Positions 9,583-19,359 of a DNA stretch of 64,000 nt are shown here, piece by piece. Below the pieces are notes generated by a model. The model made no database searches, was not told where the DNA came from, and worked only from the letters and a program-made list of their open reading frames with translations. The translations under genes and the position numbers were made by a program. Numbering within the stretch: position 1 is the first letter of the stretch; every line of letters begins with the position of its first letter. Source of the stretch: Cuneatibacter sp. NSJ-177 (GTDB lineage Bacteria; Bacillota; Clostridia; Lachnospirales; Lachnospiraceae); contig NZ_JALIFO010000001.1 of the NCBI RefSeq assembly GCF_022867805.1, positions 806,001-870,000 of the forward strand. Reading direction: 5' to 3'.

Positions 9583-10217
9583 AATATATTACTTTTGCCC
9601 TGGCGAAAGGGCGTCTGGCGAAAAAGGCCATGGATCTGCTGAAAGAAGTCGGTATCACCTGCGAAGAGATGGAAGAGCCGGACACCAGAAAACTGATTTT
9701 TACCAACGAGGAATTAAAGCTGAAATTTTTCCTGGCGAAAGCATCCGATGTGCCGACTTATGTGGAATATGGGGCGGCGGATATCGGAATCGTCGGCAGA
9801 GATACGATTTTGGAAGAAGGCAGAAAGCTCTATGAAGTCCTGGATCTGGGGATCGGCAAGTGCCGGATGTGCGTGGCCGGGCCTGCCGGGGCAGCGGAGC
9901 TTTTAAAGCATCACCAGCTGATCCGGGTCGCCACCAAATATCCGGTGATCGCCAAGGATTATTTCTACAACCGGAAGCACCAGACCGTGGAGATCATCAA
10001 ACTGAACGGCTCCGTGGAGCTGGCTCCGATCGTCGGCCTGTCCGAAGTGATCGTGGATATCGTGGAGACGGGAACTACCCTGAAAGAAAACGGGCTGGAA
10101 GTTCTGGAAGAGATCTGCGATCTCTCCGCGAAAGTGGTGGTCAATCAAGTCAGTATGAAGATGGAGAACGAGAGGATTACCCAGATCATTCAGTCTTTGA
10201 AAGGAGTGCTGGCATGA
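9579..10217 (+). CDS. hisG: ATP phosphoribosyltransferase, short form (HisG)
   Basis: The 212-residue catalytic subunit carries out the first step of histidine synthesis: ATP plus PRPP to phosphoribosyl-ATP. It lacks the C-terminal regulatory domain of long HisG, which is why HisZ is needed. Visible motifs include the [10 protein letters not shown] start, [11 protein letters not shown], and the PRPP loop region [16 protein letters not shown]. The ATGA overlaps with hisZ and with hisD indicate translational coupling. Confidence 0.95.
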   Translation: MKYITFALAKGRLAKKAMDLLKEVGITCEEMEEPDTRKLIFTNEELKLKFFLAKASDVPTYVEYGAADIGIVGRDTILEEGRKLYEVLDLGIGKCRMCVAGPAGAAELLKHHQLIRVATKYPVIAKDYFYNRKHQTVEIIKLNGSVELAPIVGLSEVIVDIVETGTTLKENGLEVLEEICDLSAKVVVNQVSMKMENERITQIIQSLKGVLA

Positions 10218-11521
10218 GAATTGTTTCATTAAATGAGGAGACGAAAAAAGGAATTCTGACGAATCTGTTAAAGCGGAGTACAACGAGCTATGGCTCTTAT
10301 ATGGAGGCGGTGAACGAGATCCTCACGGCAGTCCGGGAGAAGGGCGACGAAGCTCTGTTTTCTTACACGGAGCAGTTTGACCATGTGAAGCTGACGGAAG
10401 ATACCATTCGCGTCTCCGAAGAGGAGATCGAGGAAGCCTATCGCTTGGTGGATGAAAACTTCCTGCGGATCCTGCGCCGCGCTGCGGAGAATATCCGCGA
10501 TTACCATCAGCGGCAGGTGAGAAATAGTTGGATTGAGACAAAAGCGGACGGCGTGCTTTTAGGTCAGAAGATTACGCCTTTATCCAGCGTGGGCGTCTAT
10601 GTGCCGGGCGGAAAGGCCGCTTATCCTTCCTCGGTCTTGATGAACCTGATTCCGGCAAAGGTGGCCGGCGTGAAGCGGATTGCCATGGTGACGCCTCCGG
10701 GAAGAGACGGGAAGGTCAATCCGAAGGTGCTGGCGGCGGCCCGCGAGGGAGGCGTGACCGAAATCTATAAAGTGGGCGGCGCTCAGGCGATCGGCGCTTT
10801 GGCCTACGGCACGGCTTCGATCCCGAAGGTCAGCAAGATTACCGGCCCCGGAAACATTTATGTCGCTCTCGCGAAGCGGGCGGTATTCGGCTATGTGGGC
10901 CTGGATTCCATCGCCGGCCCCAGCGAGATCCTGGTGCTGGCCGATGAAACAGCCAATCCCCGCTATGCGGCGGCGGATCTCCTGTCCCAGGCGGAGCACG
11001 ACGAGATGGCGTCTGCGATTCTCGTGACCACTTCCAGAAAGCTGGCAGAGCAGGTTTCCGCCGAAGTGGAGAAATTTTTAAAAACACTGAGCCGCCGGGA
11101 GATCATTGAAAAATCACTGGATCAGTTCGGCTATATTCTTCTGGCGGACAACTGGGACGATGCAGTGGATGCAGTCAATGAGATTGCCTCCGAGCATTTG
11201 GAAATCATGACCAGAGATCCCTTTGCGGTGATGACCCGGATTGAGAACGCCGGGGCGATTTTCCTCGGCGAATACAGCTCCGAACCCCTCGGGGATTATT
11301 TTGCCGGACCGAATCATGTGCTTCCGACCAATGGCACCGCTAAATTTTTCTCTCCGCTGGGTGTGGACGATTTTATCAAGAAATCCAGCCTGATTTCCTA
11401 TTCCAGAGAAGCGCTGCAGGCAATTTCTGAAGATATTCAGGAATTTGCCAAGGCAGAACAGTTGACAGCCCATGCAAATTCGATTAAAGTAAGGTTTGAG
11501 GATACAAAAGAAGGGAAATAG
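10214..11521 (+). CDS. hisD: Histidinol dehydrogenase
   Basis: The 435-residue NAD-dependent enzyme catalyses the last two steps, histidinol to histidine. Recognisable segments are [43 protein letters not shown], the zinc and catalytic motif [13 protein letters not shown], and [23 protein letters not shown] 10214 overlaps the hisG stop. A much longer open frame upstream lies entirely inside hisG and is not coding. It is followed after 6 bp by a small membrane protein gene instead of directly by hisB. Confidence 0.95.
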   Translation: MRIVSLNEETKKGILTNLLKRSTTSYGSYMEAVNEILTAVREKGDEALFSYTEQFDHVKLTEDTIRVSEEEIEEAYRLVDENFLRILRRAAENIRDYHQRQVRNSWIETKADGVLLGQKITPLSSVGVYVPGGKAAYPSSVLMNLIPAKVAGVKRIAMVTPPGRDGKVNPKVLAAAREGGVTEIYKVGGAQAIGALAYGTASIPKVSKITGPGNIYVALAKRAVFGYVGLDSIAGPSEILVLADETANPRYAAADLLSQAEHDEMASAILVTTSRKLAEQVSAEVEKFLKTLSRREIIEKSLDQFGYILLADNWDDAVDAVNEIASEHLEIMTRDPFAVMTRIENAGAIFLGEYSSEPLGDYFAGPNHVLPTNGTAKFFSPLGVDDFIKKSSLISYSREALQAISEDIQEFAKAEQLTAHANSIKVRFEDTKEGK

Positions 11522-11527
11522 GCTGTC

Positions 11528-12082
11528 ATGCAGGAATTATTTAAAAACGAGATTATTTTAACCGAAGAACTGAATCTACAGTACGCGGAGGCTTCCTACA
11601 AGGTTTACCGTAAAAAATACCGGATCGGCATCGGGATCTTTGCACTGGTGGATCTGGTATTGGCGGGGCTCTGCCTGTTTCTCTATCGGATGACTGCTCT
11701 CGGCGCCGCCCTGGCGGTGCTGGCCGTGGCGCTGGTCATTTTGGTTTTTTACCGGGGATATCTTTCCGGCGCCAAAAAGAGTTATGACAATCTAAAAAAG
11801 AATTATAAAGGGGTTCCCCGCATGTTCGCCACCTTTTACGACGATCATTTTGAGCGGAACACCAACCGGAACACGATCACTGTGGATTATAAAGATGTCA
11901 CCGGCACCCTGGAGACCAAGGACTTGATGGTGGTGGCGGTGGGCAAGCAGGGAGCGATTCAGCAGGGAATTCTGCTGGAAAAGAAAGGATTCCGCACCGG
12001 CAGTCTGGAGGCTTTTTTAAAATTTTTGTATGAAAAGTGTCCTCAGATTACGGAGAAGGATAAAAAGTCCTATCTCCAATGA
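11528..12082 (+). CDS. YcxB-like membrane protein inside the his operon
   Basis: A 184-residue protein with two transmembrane helices at about residues 33-52 and 55-78 and a C-terminal soluble domain (YDDHFERNTNRNTITVDY...) resembling YcxB-like C-terminal domains. It sits 6 bp after hisD and its stop lies within the region leading to hisB, so it must be cotranscribed with histidine genes. A role in histidine synthesis is not known for such proteins; position alone does not prove one. Confidence 0.75.
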   Translation: MQELFKNEIILTEELNLQYAEASYKVYRKKYRIGIGIFALVDLVLAGLCLFLYRMTALGAALAVLAVALVILVFYRGYLSGAKKSYDNLKKNYKGVPRMFATFYDDHFERNTNRNTITVDYKDVTGTLETKDLMVVAVGKQGAIQQGILLEKKGFRTGSLEAFLKFLYEKCPQITEKDKKSYLQ

Positions 12083-12114
12083 CGGACCCGGCGGATGAAG
12101 AAAGGAAGAGAGCC

Positions 12115-12699
12115 ATGCGCAAAGCCGCGATTAGCCGCAATACCAAGGAAACACAGATACAGATGACCCTGAACCTGGACGGAACCGGAGTGTGTCGTTC
12201 GGAGACCGGCATCGGTTTTTTTGACCATATGCTGGACAGTTTTGCCCGCCATGGATTTTTTGACCTGACGGTTCACATCAAGGGGGATCTGCGGGTGGAC
12301 ACCCACCATACGGTGGAGGACACGGGAATTGTGCTGGGCACGGCCATCGCGGAAGCGGTGGGGGATAAAAAAGGAATCCGCCGCTACGGCTCCATGTTTC
12401 TTCCCATGGACGAGACTTTGGTTCTGACGGCGCTGGATCTCGGCGGACGGCCTTATTTTGTCTTTGACGCCGAACTTCCGGCGGAGCGGGTCGGGGAATT
12501 TGAGACCGAGATGGTCCGGGAATTTTTTTATGCCGTTTCCTACGCGTCCGGCATGAACCTTCACATGAAGCAGATTCACGGGGCCAACACGCACCATATC
12601 ATCGAAGCGTTCTTCAAGGCCTTTGCGCGGGCGCTGGATGAGGCGACCGGACTGGATCCCCGAATCACGGATGTATTGTCAACGAAAGGAATGTTATAA
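12115..12699 (+). CDS. hisB: Imidazoleglycerol-phosphate dehydratase
   Basis: The 194-residue monofunctional HisB (no phosphatase domain) dehydrates imidazoleglycerol phosphate in histidine synthesis. Metal-binding motifs are FFDHMLDSFARHG, DTHHTVEDTGI and THHIIEAFFKAFARAL. ATG 12115 is preferred to ATG 12079 because AAAGGAAGAGAG precedes it and the protein then begins at the usual MRKAAISRNTKET. One base separates it from hisA. Confidence 0.95.
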   Translation: MRKAAISRNTKETQIQMTLNLDGTGVCRSETGIGFFDHMLDSFARHGFFDLTVHIKGDLRVDTHHTVEDTGIVLGTAIAEAVGDKKGIRRYGSMFLPMDETLVLTALDLGGRPYFVFDAELPAERVGEFETEMVREFFYAVSYASGMNLHMKQIHGANTHHIIEAFFKAFARALDEATGLDPRITDVLSTKGML

Positions 12700-12700
12700 C

Positions 12701-13426
12701 ATGCGGCTGTATCCTGCGATTGATATGAAAAACGGCCAGTGCGTCCGTCTGCGCCAGGGCCTTTTTGACGAAGTGAATGTATACTCGGATTCTCCGGCGG
12801 AGATGGCGGCGCTCTGGGAAAGCAAAGGGGCACGTTTCCTACACCTGGTGGATCTGGACGGAGCGCTGGCCGGCCGGCTGGTCAACGAAGCGGCGATCCG
12901 GGAGATCGTCGGCCGGGTGCACATCCCGGTCCAGCTTGGCGGCGGGGTCCGCAGTATGGATAATATTGAGGCATTGCGGAAACTCGGCGTTTTCCGGGTA
13001 ATCATCGGCACCAAGGCGGTCGAGGAGCCGGAGTTCGTCCGGGAGGCGGTGAAGGTCTTCGGGGCGGAGCATATTGTGGTGGGAATCGACGCAAAAGACG
13101 GCCGGGTAGCCACCAGGGGCTGGGAGAGCGTCAGCGAGATCACCGCGATGGACCTGTGCAAGAAGATGGAAGAATATGGTGTGCGCACTGTGGTCTATAC
13201 GGATATCTTAAAGGACGGTATGATGCAGGGGCCCAACGTATCCATGACAAAGGCGCTGTCCGATGGGACAACCATGGATATCATCGCTTCCGGAGGCGTC
13301 GCGGGGATGGCGGATTTAGATGCGATCCAGGAGGCCGGAATCCACGGCGCGATCCTCGGCAAAGCATTGTATGAAAAGAAGATTGATCTGGCGGAAGCAG
13401 TGGCCCGTCTGGAAGGAGACCGGTAA
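12701..13426 (+). CDS. hisA: Phosphoribosylformimino-AICAR phosphate isomerase
   Basis: The 241-residue TIM-barrel isomerase has the N-terminal motif [14 protein letters not shown] with the catalytic Asp, a phosphate site in [28 protein letters not shown], the second Asp in [14 protein letters not shown], and the C-terminal phosphate motif [14 protein letters not shown] 12701 gives this canonical N-terminus. Its stop and the hisIE start share bases (TAATG). Confidence 0.94.
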   Translation: MRLYPAIDMKNGQCVRLRQGLFDEVNVYSDSPAEMAALWESKGARFLHLVDLDGALAGRLVNEAAIREIVGRVHIPVQLGGGVRSMDNIEALRKLGVFRVIIGTKAVEEPEFVREAVKVFGAEHIVVGIDAKDGRVATRGWESVSEITAMDLCKKMEEYGVRTVVYTDILKDGMMQGPNVSMTKALSDGTTMDIIASGGVAGMADLDAIQEAGIHGAILGKALYEKKIDLAEAVARLEGDR

Positions 13427-14373
13427 TGAATCTGAAAACGTTGATTTTGTCCGAGGAAATCCGGGTGGAGGATTTCCGGGACGCCCAGGCCATCGTCGCT
13501 GTCGACGACTCTGCGGACGATGCGGCCCACGACGCCAACATTGACAAGCTGATCCACCTGACCAGGGAGATTCCGGTTCCCTTTTTTGCCAGGGGGAATA
13601 TCAAAACGCTGGAAGATGTCAAGAAATTTCTGTATGCAGGGGCGAAGAAGGTAATTCTTTTGCCGGAACAGGAAAAGCTAAGAGCAGAGACCGCGGCCCG
13701 CTTTGGAGAAGACAAGGTGCTGGAGGACCCGGAAGCGCTGAACGATCCGGTTCCCGCCTTTTCCTGGCAGGATTTCAAGCTGGGACCGGACGGTCTGGTG
13801 CCGGTTGTAGTGCAGGATTACCGGACGGATCAGGTCCTGATGGTGGCCTATATGAATGAAGAAGCCTATAACCGCACGGTTTCCACCGGCCGGATGACTT
13901 ACTGGAGCCGCAGCCGGAAGGAAATCTGGGAAAAAGGCGCGACCTCCGGCCATTATCAGTATGTAAAATCGCTGACCCTGGACTGTGATCAGGATACGAT
14001 CTTAGCGAAGGTGGCTCAGATCGGGGCAGCCTGTCACACCGGCCATACGAGCTGCTTTTATCAGCCGATTTTGACCGATGAATACGAGGAGGCTAATCCC
14101 TATAAAGTTTTTGAAGATGTCTATCAGGTGATCCTGGACCGGAAACGCCATCCAAAGGAAGGATCCTACACCAATTATCTTTTCGACAAGGGGATCGATA
14201 AGATTTGCAAAAAGATCGGCGAGGAGGCCACAGAGATTGTGATAGCGGCCAAAAATCCCAATCCGGAGGAAATCAAATACGAGATTTCGGATTTCCTTTA
14301 CCATGCCATGGTGCTGATGGCGGAAAAACAGGTGACCTGGCAGGATATCACGGCGGAGCTGGCGAACCGCTGA
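13426..14373 (+). CDS. hisIE: Bifunctional phosphoribosyl-AMP cyclohydrolase / phosphoribosyl-ATP pyrophosphatase with extra N-terminal HisF-like segment
   Basis: A 315-residue fusion enzyme for steps 2 and 3 of histidine synthesis. About residues 115-205 form HisI ([50 protein letters not shown]), and about 222-315 form HisE ([41 protein letters not shown]). The first 100 residues are not part of a standard HisIE; they contain [24 protein letters not shown], readable as [13 protein letters not shown] then AGAKKVIL, like the phosphate-binding half of HisF/HisA barrels. Separate hisF, hisH and hisC genes are absent from this cluster. Confidence 0.92.
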   Translation: MNLKTLILSEEIRVEDFRDAQAIVAVDDSADDAAHDANIDKLIHLTREIPVPFFARGNIKTLEDVKKFLYAGAKKVILLPEQEKLRAETAARFGEDKVLEDPEALNDPVPAFSWQDFKLGPDGLVPVVVQDYRTDQVLMVAYMNEEAYNRTVSTGRMTYWSRSRKEIWEKGATSGHYQYVKSLTLDCDQDTILAKVAQIGAACHTGHTSCFYQPILTDEYEEANPYKVFEDVYQVILDRKRHPKEGSYTNYLFDKGIDKICKKIGEEATEIVIAAKNPNPEEIKYEISDFLYHAMVLMAEKQVTWQDITAELANR

Positions 14374-14424
14374 GGGACGCCTGCAGAATTTCAAAGATGT
14401 TGTATTCAAAAAGGTGTTTTGCCC

Positions 14425-14469
14425 CATGATGCCACGGATTTCTCCGCACTGTTTGACTTTGGCATCGTG
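14425..14469. repeat. Inverted repeat between hisIE and the ABC exporter
   Basis: CATGATGCCA (14425-14434) can pair with TGGCATCGTG (14460-14469) with one G-U wobble, around a 25-nt loop. There is no T tract after it, so it is not a standard terminator. It may be an RNA or operator structure ahead of the exporter gene. Confidence 0.4.
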
Positions 14470-14498
14470 CAAAAAGTGAATCATAGGAGAGTGTTCAA

Positions 14499-16226
14499 AT
14501 GTTGAAGCGATTTGCCGCCTACTACAGGCCGCACTGGAAGCTGTTTACCTTTGATATGGTATGCGCTTTTCTCGCGGCGGTCTGCGACTTGTTTTACCCT
14601 TTGATTGCCAAAGATATCATCAACGACTACGTCCCAAACCAGAACATGCGTCTGCTCCTGGTTTGGGCTGCTGTTCTTCTGGGGATTTATCTCTTTAAAG
14701 CGGTACTGACCTACATTGTCCAGTATTGGGGGCATATTGTCGGCGTGCGGATCCAGGGAGATATGCGGGAGAAGATGTTCCGCCACCTGCAAAAGCTGCC
14801 CTTCGCCTTTTTTGATGAGAATAAGACCGGAACCATCATGTCGCGGATGATCAATGACCTGATGGATATTTCCGAGCTGGCGCACCACGGGCCGGAAGAT
14901 CTGTTCATCTCGGTGATCCAGCTGGCCGGGGCGTTTGTGATGCTGTGTACGATCAACGTGCCTTTGACCTTGATTGTTTTTGCGGTCCTTCCTTTTATCG
15001 TGTTCTTTGCCCAGAAAACGCGGCATATGATGAAGGATGCCTTCCGGGAGACCAGAGTCGAGATGGCGGAGATCAACGCCAACATCGAGACGGCCATCGC
15101 CGGAATCCGCGTGTCCCGTTCCTACACGGCGGATGCCCATGAGACCAACAAATTTGTGAGAGCAAACCAGCGGTTCAAAGTTGCGCGGGGCCGCGCCTAC
15201 CGGTCCATGGGCGTATTCTTTTCCGGCATGGGTTTTATGATGGATTTTCTGTATCTTCTGGTGCTCTTTGCCGGGGGACTGTTTTTCTTTAAAGGCTGGA
15301 TCAACACCGGAGAATTTGCCGCCTACCTGCTGTATATTTCCATGTTCCTGAAACCGATTCAAAAGCTGGTCAATATTTTCGAGCAGCTTCAAAACGGGAT
15401 CACCGGCTTCCAGCGGTATGAAGAGATCTTGGCTCAGGAGCCGGAGGCGGAGAGTCCGGAAGCAGAAGAGGTGGATACGCTTTACGGTGAGATCGATTTT
15501 GATCATGTGACCTTCCGCTATGAGAATTCGGACGCTTCGGAGGACCACAAGGATGTCATCCATGACCTTTCGTTCCATCTGGAACCAGGAAAGATGGTTG
15601 CTTTTGTCGGGCCGTCCGGCGGAGGAAAGACCACGGTATGTCATCTGATTCCGCGTTTCTATGAGATTCAGTCCGGATCCATCGCCATCGACGGGCGGGA
15701 TATCCGGAATATTTCCCGTTTCTCTCTTAGGAAAAATATCGGCATGGTTGCTCAAGATGTCTTTATTTTTGACGGGACCATCCGGGAAAATATTGCTTAT
15801 GGCGACCTGGATGCCACGGAGGAACAGATCATTGATGCGGCCAAGAAGGCGCGGATTCATGATTATATCCTGACTCTGGAAGAGGGATACGACACCCAGG
15901 TGGGCGAGCGGGGCGTCCGTCTTTCCGGAGGTCAGAAACAGCGGCTTTCCATTGCCAGAGCGTTCTTAAAAAATCCGCCGATCCTGATTCTCGACGAGGC
16001 CACTTCCGCCCTGGACAATATGACGGAAATGCAGATTCAAGAGTCGTTGGAGGAACTGAGCCAGGGGCGTACGACCCTCGTGGTCGCCCACCGCCTGTCC
16101 ACGATTAAGAATGCGGATGAAATTCTGGTTTTGACAGACAAGGGAATTGAGGAGAGAGGATCCCACGAAGCGCTGCTAGAACACAATGGGCTTTATGCAA
16201 AGCTGTACCAATACACGCTGCTATAG
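14499..16226 (+). CDS. ABC exporter, fused permease and ATPase
   Basis: The 575-residue half-transporter has an N-terminal six-helix exporter-type membrane domain (to about residue 305) and a C-terminal ATPase domain. ATPase motifs are complete: Walker A GPSGGGKTT, signature LSGGQKQR, Walker B ILILDEATS and the H-loop VVAHRLS. It probably acts as a homodimer or with a partner; no second half-transporter gene is adjacent. The substrate (drug, lipid or peptide) is not predictable. It has a TAGGAGAG ribosome site before ATG 14499. The following kinase gene starts 27 bp later. Confidence 0.92.
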   Translation: MLKRFAAYYRPHWKLFTFDMVCAFLAAVCDLFYPLIAKDIINDYVPNQNMRLLLVWAAVLLGIYLFKAVLTYIVQYWGHIVGVRIQGDMREKMFRHLQKLPFAFFDENKTGTIMSRMINDLMDISELAHHGPEDLFISVIQLAGAFVMLCTINVPLTLIVFAVLPFIVFFAQKTRHMMKDAFRETRVEMAEINANIETAIAGIRVSRSYTADAHETNKFVRANQRFKVARGRAYRSMGVFFSGMGFMMDFLYLLVLFAGGLFFFKGWINTGEFAAYLLYISMFLKPIQKLVNIFEQLQNGITGFQRYEEILAQEPEAESPEAEEVDTLYGEIDFDHVTFRYENSDASEDHKDVIHDLSFHLEPGKMVAFVGPSGGGKTTVCHLIPRFYEIQSGSIAIDGRDIRNISRFSLRKNIGMVAQDVFIFDGTIRENIAYGDLDATEEQIIDAAKKARIHDYILTLEEGYDTQVGERGVRLSGGQKQRLSIARAFLKNPPILILDEATSALDNMTEMQIQESLEELSQGRTTLVVAHRLSTIKNADEILVLTDKGIEERGSHEALLEHNGLYAKLYQYTLL

Positions 16227-16253
16227 GAAATTTGCAGCGAAGGAGGCGTTGTC

Positions 16254-18470
16254 TTGGGAAAAAAGACAAGAGAAGAAATCGAATCACTGGCGCAAAAAAT
16301 ATTGAAAACTTATTTCTGCGACTCGGATATGGAATTTATGATCTCTACGTTTGCGGATGATATCATATGGCTGGGCGGCGGGGAAAAGCAAAAGGCGGAA
16401 GGAAAAGAGCAGGTGGCGGCCCAGTTCCGGATGGGGAAAGACGGCATGATCGCCTGCGATATGTCCGAGGAGCAGTATCATACAATCGACCTTGGCGGAG
16501 GCAGCTATCTGTGCGAAGGGGTCAGCCGCCTGCGGAGCAAGCCGGAGACCGGAACATACCTGAACACCCAGCAGCGGGTCACTTTCATTTTCCGGGAAAA
16601 GGGGGATGAACTGGAAACCGTACATATCCACAATTCCGTGCCCTTTGCAGAGATCAAGGACGACGAGCTGTTTCCCGTTGAATCCGGCCGTGCGGAATTT
16701 CAGAAGCTGAAAGCTGCGCTGCTTGAAAAAAATCAGGAGTATGAGCATCAAGCCCGATTTTTGGAGCAGCTTTACCGTACGGTTCCCTGCGGGATCGTCC
16801 AATTTTCAACGGATTCCACCCACCGGCTCCTGTCCGCGAATCCCACAGCCTGGAAATCTTACGGCTATACCTCGGAGGCAGAATACCGAACGGAGGTCGA
16901 AAGTCCTCTGCAAATGGTAGAACCCCAGGATCAAGGCTGGATCCTCGATGTGATCGAGCAGCTGAAATTGAACGAAGCGCCGGCGTCTTATCACCGCCAT
17001 TGCACGAAGAAAAACGGCCAGGAGGCCTGGATCAATGTGGGGATGGGACGAATTGCCGACAGCAACGGCCAGGAAGTAATCCAGGCAGTGTTCACGGATA
17101 TCACAGAGCAGATGCGTCTGGAAAAGGCCCAGGAACAGGAGCGAATTTTAGAAAACCGGGCCCTGCGGACAGCGATTTATACGGCGTACCCGTTGATCAT
17201 GAGCATTAACCTGTCGAAAGATATGTATAACTGTTTCTTCAATGAGCAAGAGGTCTTTTCTTTTCCAGCCGAAGGGGTCTATTCCGATCTGGTCTCTGCT
17301 TGTCTTCCCAACGTGTATCTTTCTTATCAGGAAGATTTTCGTGCGACGTTTTGCCGCGAAGAGATTCTGCGGCGCTTTGCCGAGGGAGAGCGGGAGATTT
17401 ATATGGAACTCCAGGAACAAGGGGCGGACGGGGTCTACCATTGGATTGCCTGGCATTTGATCTATGTGGAAAACCCTTTCAGCGAGGAGGTTTTGGCAAT
17501 CCATCTGGTCAAAGTTCTGGACGCCCAGAGGCAGGAGCAGGCAAGGCAGGAACAGCTTCTCCGGGATGCCCTGACCTCGGCGAAAGCGGCCAATCAGGCA
17601 AAATCCGATTTCCTTTCCCGCATGAGCCACGACATCCGGACTCCCATGAACGCAATTATCGGCATGAGCACAATCGGCCAATTAAAGATGGAAGACAACA
17701 AAGTGGTCAGAGACTGTTTCCAGAAGATCGACATGTCCTCCCAGTATCTGCTGTCTCTCATCAATGATATTCTGGACATGTCCGAGATTGAGACGGACAA
17801 GATGGAGATTGCCCATGAACTGTTTCAGCTGAATCATTTTGCGGAGGAAGTCAACCAGATTATTTATCCCCAGACATTGGAGAAAGAGATCCTCTATGAG
17901 ATGCGTTATCAGGAACCGATGGAGAGCTGTTACATTGGGGACTCCCTGCGGATGAAACAGATTCTGATGAATTTGCTGTCCAATTCTTTGAAGTTTACCC
18001 CCTCCGGAGGGAAAATCTGTATTGACATCAAAGAAGAAAAACGGACCAATGGTTTTGCCTATCTGCAGTTTACGGTGTGGGATACGGGAATCGGCATGTC
18101 GGACGAGTTTATGGACCGGATTTTCCAGCCCTTTGAGCAGGAAGCGCCGGGGAACGCGCGGAACAATGTGGGAAGCGGCCTCGGACTGTCCATTGTCTAC
18201 AACCTGGTGCAGCTGATGGGCGGCAGGATTCAGGTGGAAAGCAAGAAGCACGAGGGCAGCCGGTTTACGGTGACAATTCCGTTTCAGCTGGTATCCGATG
18301 ATGAAGAACGGGAGTGGGAGAGAAAGCGGCAGAATCTCTTAAAAGGGTTCCAGGTCTTGGTCGTGGACGACCGGTTATCTGGTAAAACCGCTGGATGTAA
18401 AAGTATTGGTCGACGAGCTGATAAAGGTGATTTAATCCGGAATAATAGCGAACAAATGGGGCTGTCCTGA
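16254..18470 (+). CDS. Hybrid-type sensor histidine kinase, cytosolic, with collapsed receiver domain
   Basis: The roughly 738-residue protein starts at TTG 16254 behind AGGAGG (16241-16246). Domain order: SnoaL/NTF2-like N-terminal domain (about 1-140), PAS (about 165-290), a second PAS-like region (about 310-430), HisKA with SHDIRTPMNA (phosphoacceptor His459) and HATPase (NLLSNSLKFTPSGG, DTGIGMSDEF, GSGLGLSI). There is no membrane segment. A receiver domain should follow; only GFQVLVVDD remains, then the frame shifts into a nonsense tail of about 30 residues. Autophosphorylation may persist, but intramolecular phosphotransfer cannot. Confidence 0.85.
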   Translation: MGKKTREEIESLAQKILKTYFCDSDMEFMISTFADDIIWLGGGEKQKAEGKEQVAAQFRMGKDGMIACDMSEEQYHTIDLGGGSYLCEGVSRLRSKPETGTYLNTQQRVTFIFREKGDELETVHIHNSVPFAEIKDDELFPVESGRAEFQKLKAALLEKNQEYEHQARFLEQLYRTVPCGIVQFSTDSTHRLLSANPTAWKSYGYTSEAEYRTEVESPLQMVEPQDQGWILDVIEQLKLNEAPASYHRHCTKKNGQEAWINVGMGRIADSNGQEVIQAVFTDITEQMRLEKAQEQERILENRALRTAIYTAYPLIMSINLSKDMYNCFFNEQEVFSFPAEGVYSDLVSACLPNVYLSYQEDFRATFCREEILRRFAEGEREIYMELQEQGADGVYHWIAWHLIYVENPFSEEVLAIHLVKVLDAQRQEQARQEQLLRDALTSAKAANQAKSDFLSRMSHDIRTPMNAIIGMSTIGQLKMEDNKVVRDCFQKIDMSSQYLLSLINDILDMSEIETDKMEIAHELFQLNHFAEEVNQIIYPQTLEKEILYEMRYQEPMESCYIGDSLRMKQILMNLLSNSLKFTPSGGKICIDIKEEKRTNGFAYLQFTVWDTGIGMSDEFMDRIFQPFEQEAPGNARNNVGSGLGLSIVYNLVQLMGGRIQVESKKHEGSRFTVTIPFQLVSDDEEREWERKRQNLLKGFQVLVVDDRLSGKTAGCKSIGRRADKGDLIRNNSEQMGLS
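18373..18435 (+). pseudogene. Last 20 codons of the kinase's receiver domain, out of frame
   Basis: Read one frame over from the kinase, bases 18373-18435 give GYLVKPLDVKVLVDELIKVI and a TAA stop. This is the typical C-terminal end of a response-regulator receiver (the conserved Lys-Pro followed by the last helix). The kinase frame ends its homology at VLVVDD just before 18373, so about 90 receiver residues are missing between the two halves. Confidence 0.82.
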
Positions 18471-18499
18471 AAACGTTATTCAGCGATATCCCCATTTGT
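18452..18499. terminator. Inverted repeat between convergent kinase and trpA
   Basis: Perfect 10-bp arms ACAAATGGGG (18452-18461) and CCCCATTTGT (18490-18499). The T tract is weak (CTTCATTTC), so this is a possible bidirectional terminator between the convergent kinase and trp operon. A second perfect pair, AGGCGGTC and GACCGCCT, spans the trpA stop near 18574-18600. Confidence 0.4.
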
Positions 18500-18582
18500 C
18501 TTCATTTCACACGGTTGATAACACATAGGCCGTCTTCTGTAAACCCGCCGCTGCCGGTGAAACGGAAGATAGCCGGAGGCGG

Positions 18583-19359
18583 TCAGGTGTCTAGGACCGC
18601 CTGTTTCATTTCTTTTACATACTCCGCCACATAGGGCACACAGCCGTCCCCGTACTGGCCGCAGAGACGGACAATGGCGCTCCCCACGATGGCCCCGTCG
18701 GAACAGGACGCCATCCGCCTGGCCTGCTCCGGCGTTGCGATTCCGAATCCGACCGCGCAGGGGATATCTTTCGTCTCCTTCACCAAACGCACCATGGAGC
18801 CGATGTCCGTCGTGATCTCGGAGCGCATCCCGGTCACGCCGAGGGAGGAGACACAGTAGACAAAGCCGTCCGCCTTTGCCGCGATTTGTGAGATCCTTTC
18901 TTTCGAGGTCGGCGCGATCATGGAAATCAGGGAAAGCCCGTATTTCCGGCAGACTCCGTCAAACTCGGTTCTTTCTTCAAAAGGGACATCCGGAAGGATC
19001 AGGCCGTCCATCCCGATCTCCGCCGCGGTTTGAAGGAAGCGCTCTGTGCCGTAGGAGAATACCACATTGGCGTAAGTCATAAAGACCATGGGGATCTGGG
19101 AGCGGGTCCGGATGCGACGCACCATGTCGAAAATCTGATCCGTGGTCACGCCGCCGGAGAGAGCCCGGAGGTTTGCCGCCTGGATCACCGGCCCTTCGGC
19201 CGTGGGATCGGAAAAAGGAATACCGAGCTCAATCAGGTCAGCCCCGGCCTGTTCCATGGCGCAGACCAGCTCTTCGGTGACTGCAAGCGAAGGGTCGCCG
19301 CAGGTGAGAAATGGGATAAATGCCTTTCCGTTTGCAAATGCCTGTTGTATTTTATTCAT
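18583..19359 (-). CDS. trpA: Tryptophan synthase alpha subunit
   Basis: The 258-residue TIM barrel cleaves indole-3-glycerol phosphate to indole, which passes to TrpB. Motifs: [12 protein letters not shown], the catalytic Glu in [18 protein letters not shown], the catalytic Asp in [11 protein letters not shown], and [11 protein letters not shown]. It overlaps the end of trpB by 8 bp and is the last gene of the trp operon. Confidence 0.95.
   Translation of the reverse strand: MNKIQQAFANGKAFIPFLTCGDPSLAVTEELVCAMEQAGADLIELGIPFSDPTAEGPVIQAANLRALSGGVTTDQIFDMVRRIRTRSQIPMVFMTYANVVFSYGTERFLQTAAEIGMDGLILPDVPFEERTEFDGVCRKYGLSLISMIAPTSKERISQIAAKADGFVYCVSSLGVTGMRSEITTDIGSMVRLVKETKDIPCAVGFGIATPEQARRMASCSDGAIVGSAIVRLCGQYGDGCVPYVAEYVKEMKQAVLDT

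Noticed and set aside
9860-10213. Long 5' extension of the hisD frame
   Set aside because: It lies wholly inside hisG in another frame; ATG 10214 with the ATGA overlap gives the normal HisD N-terminus.
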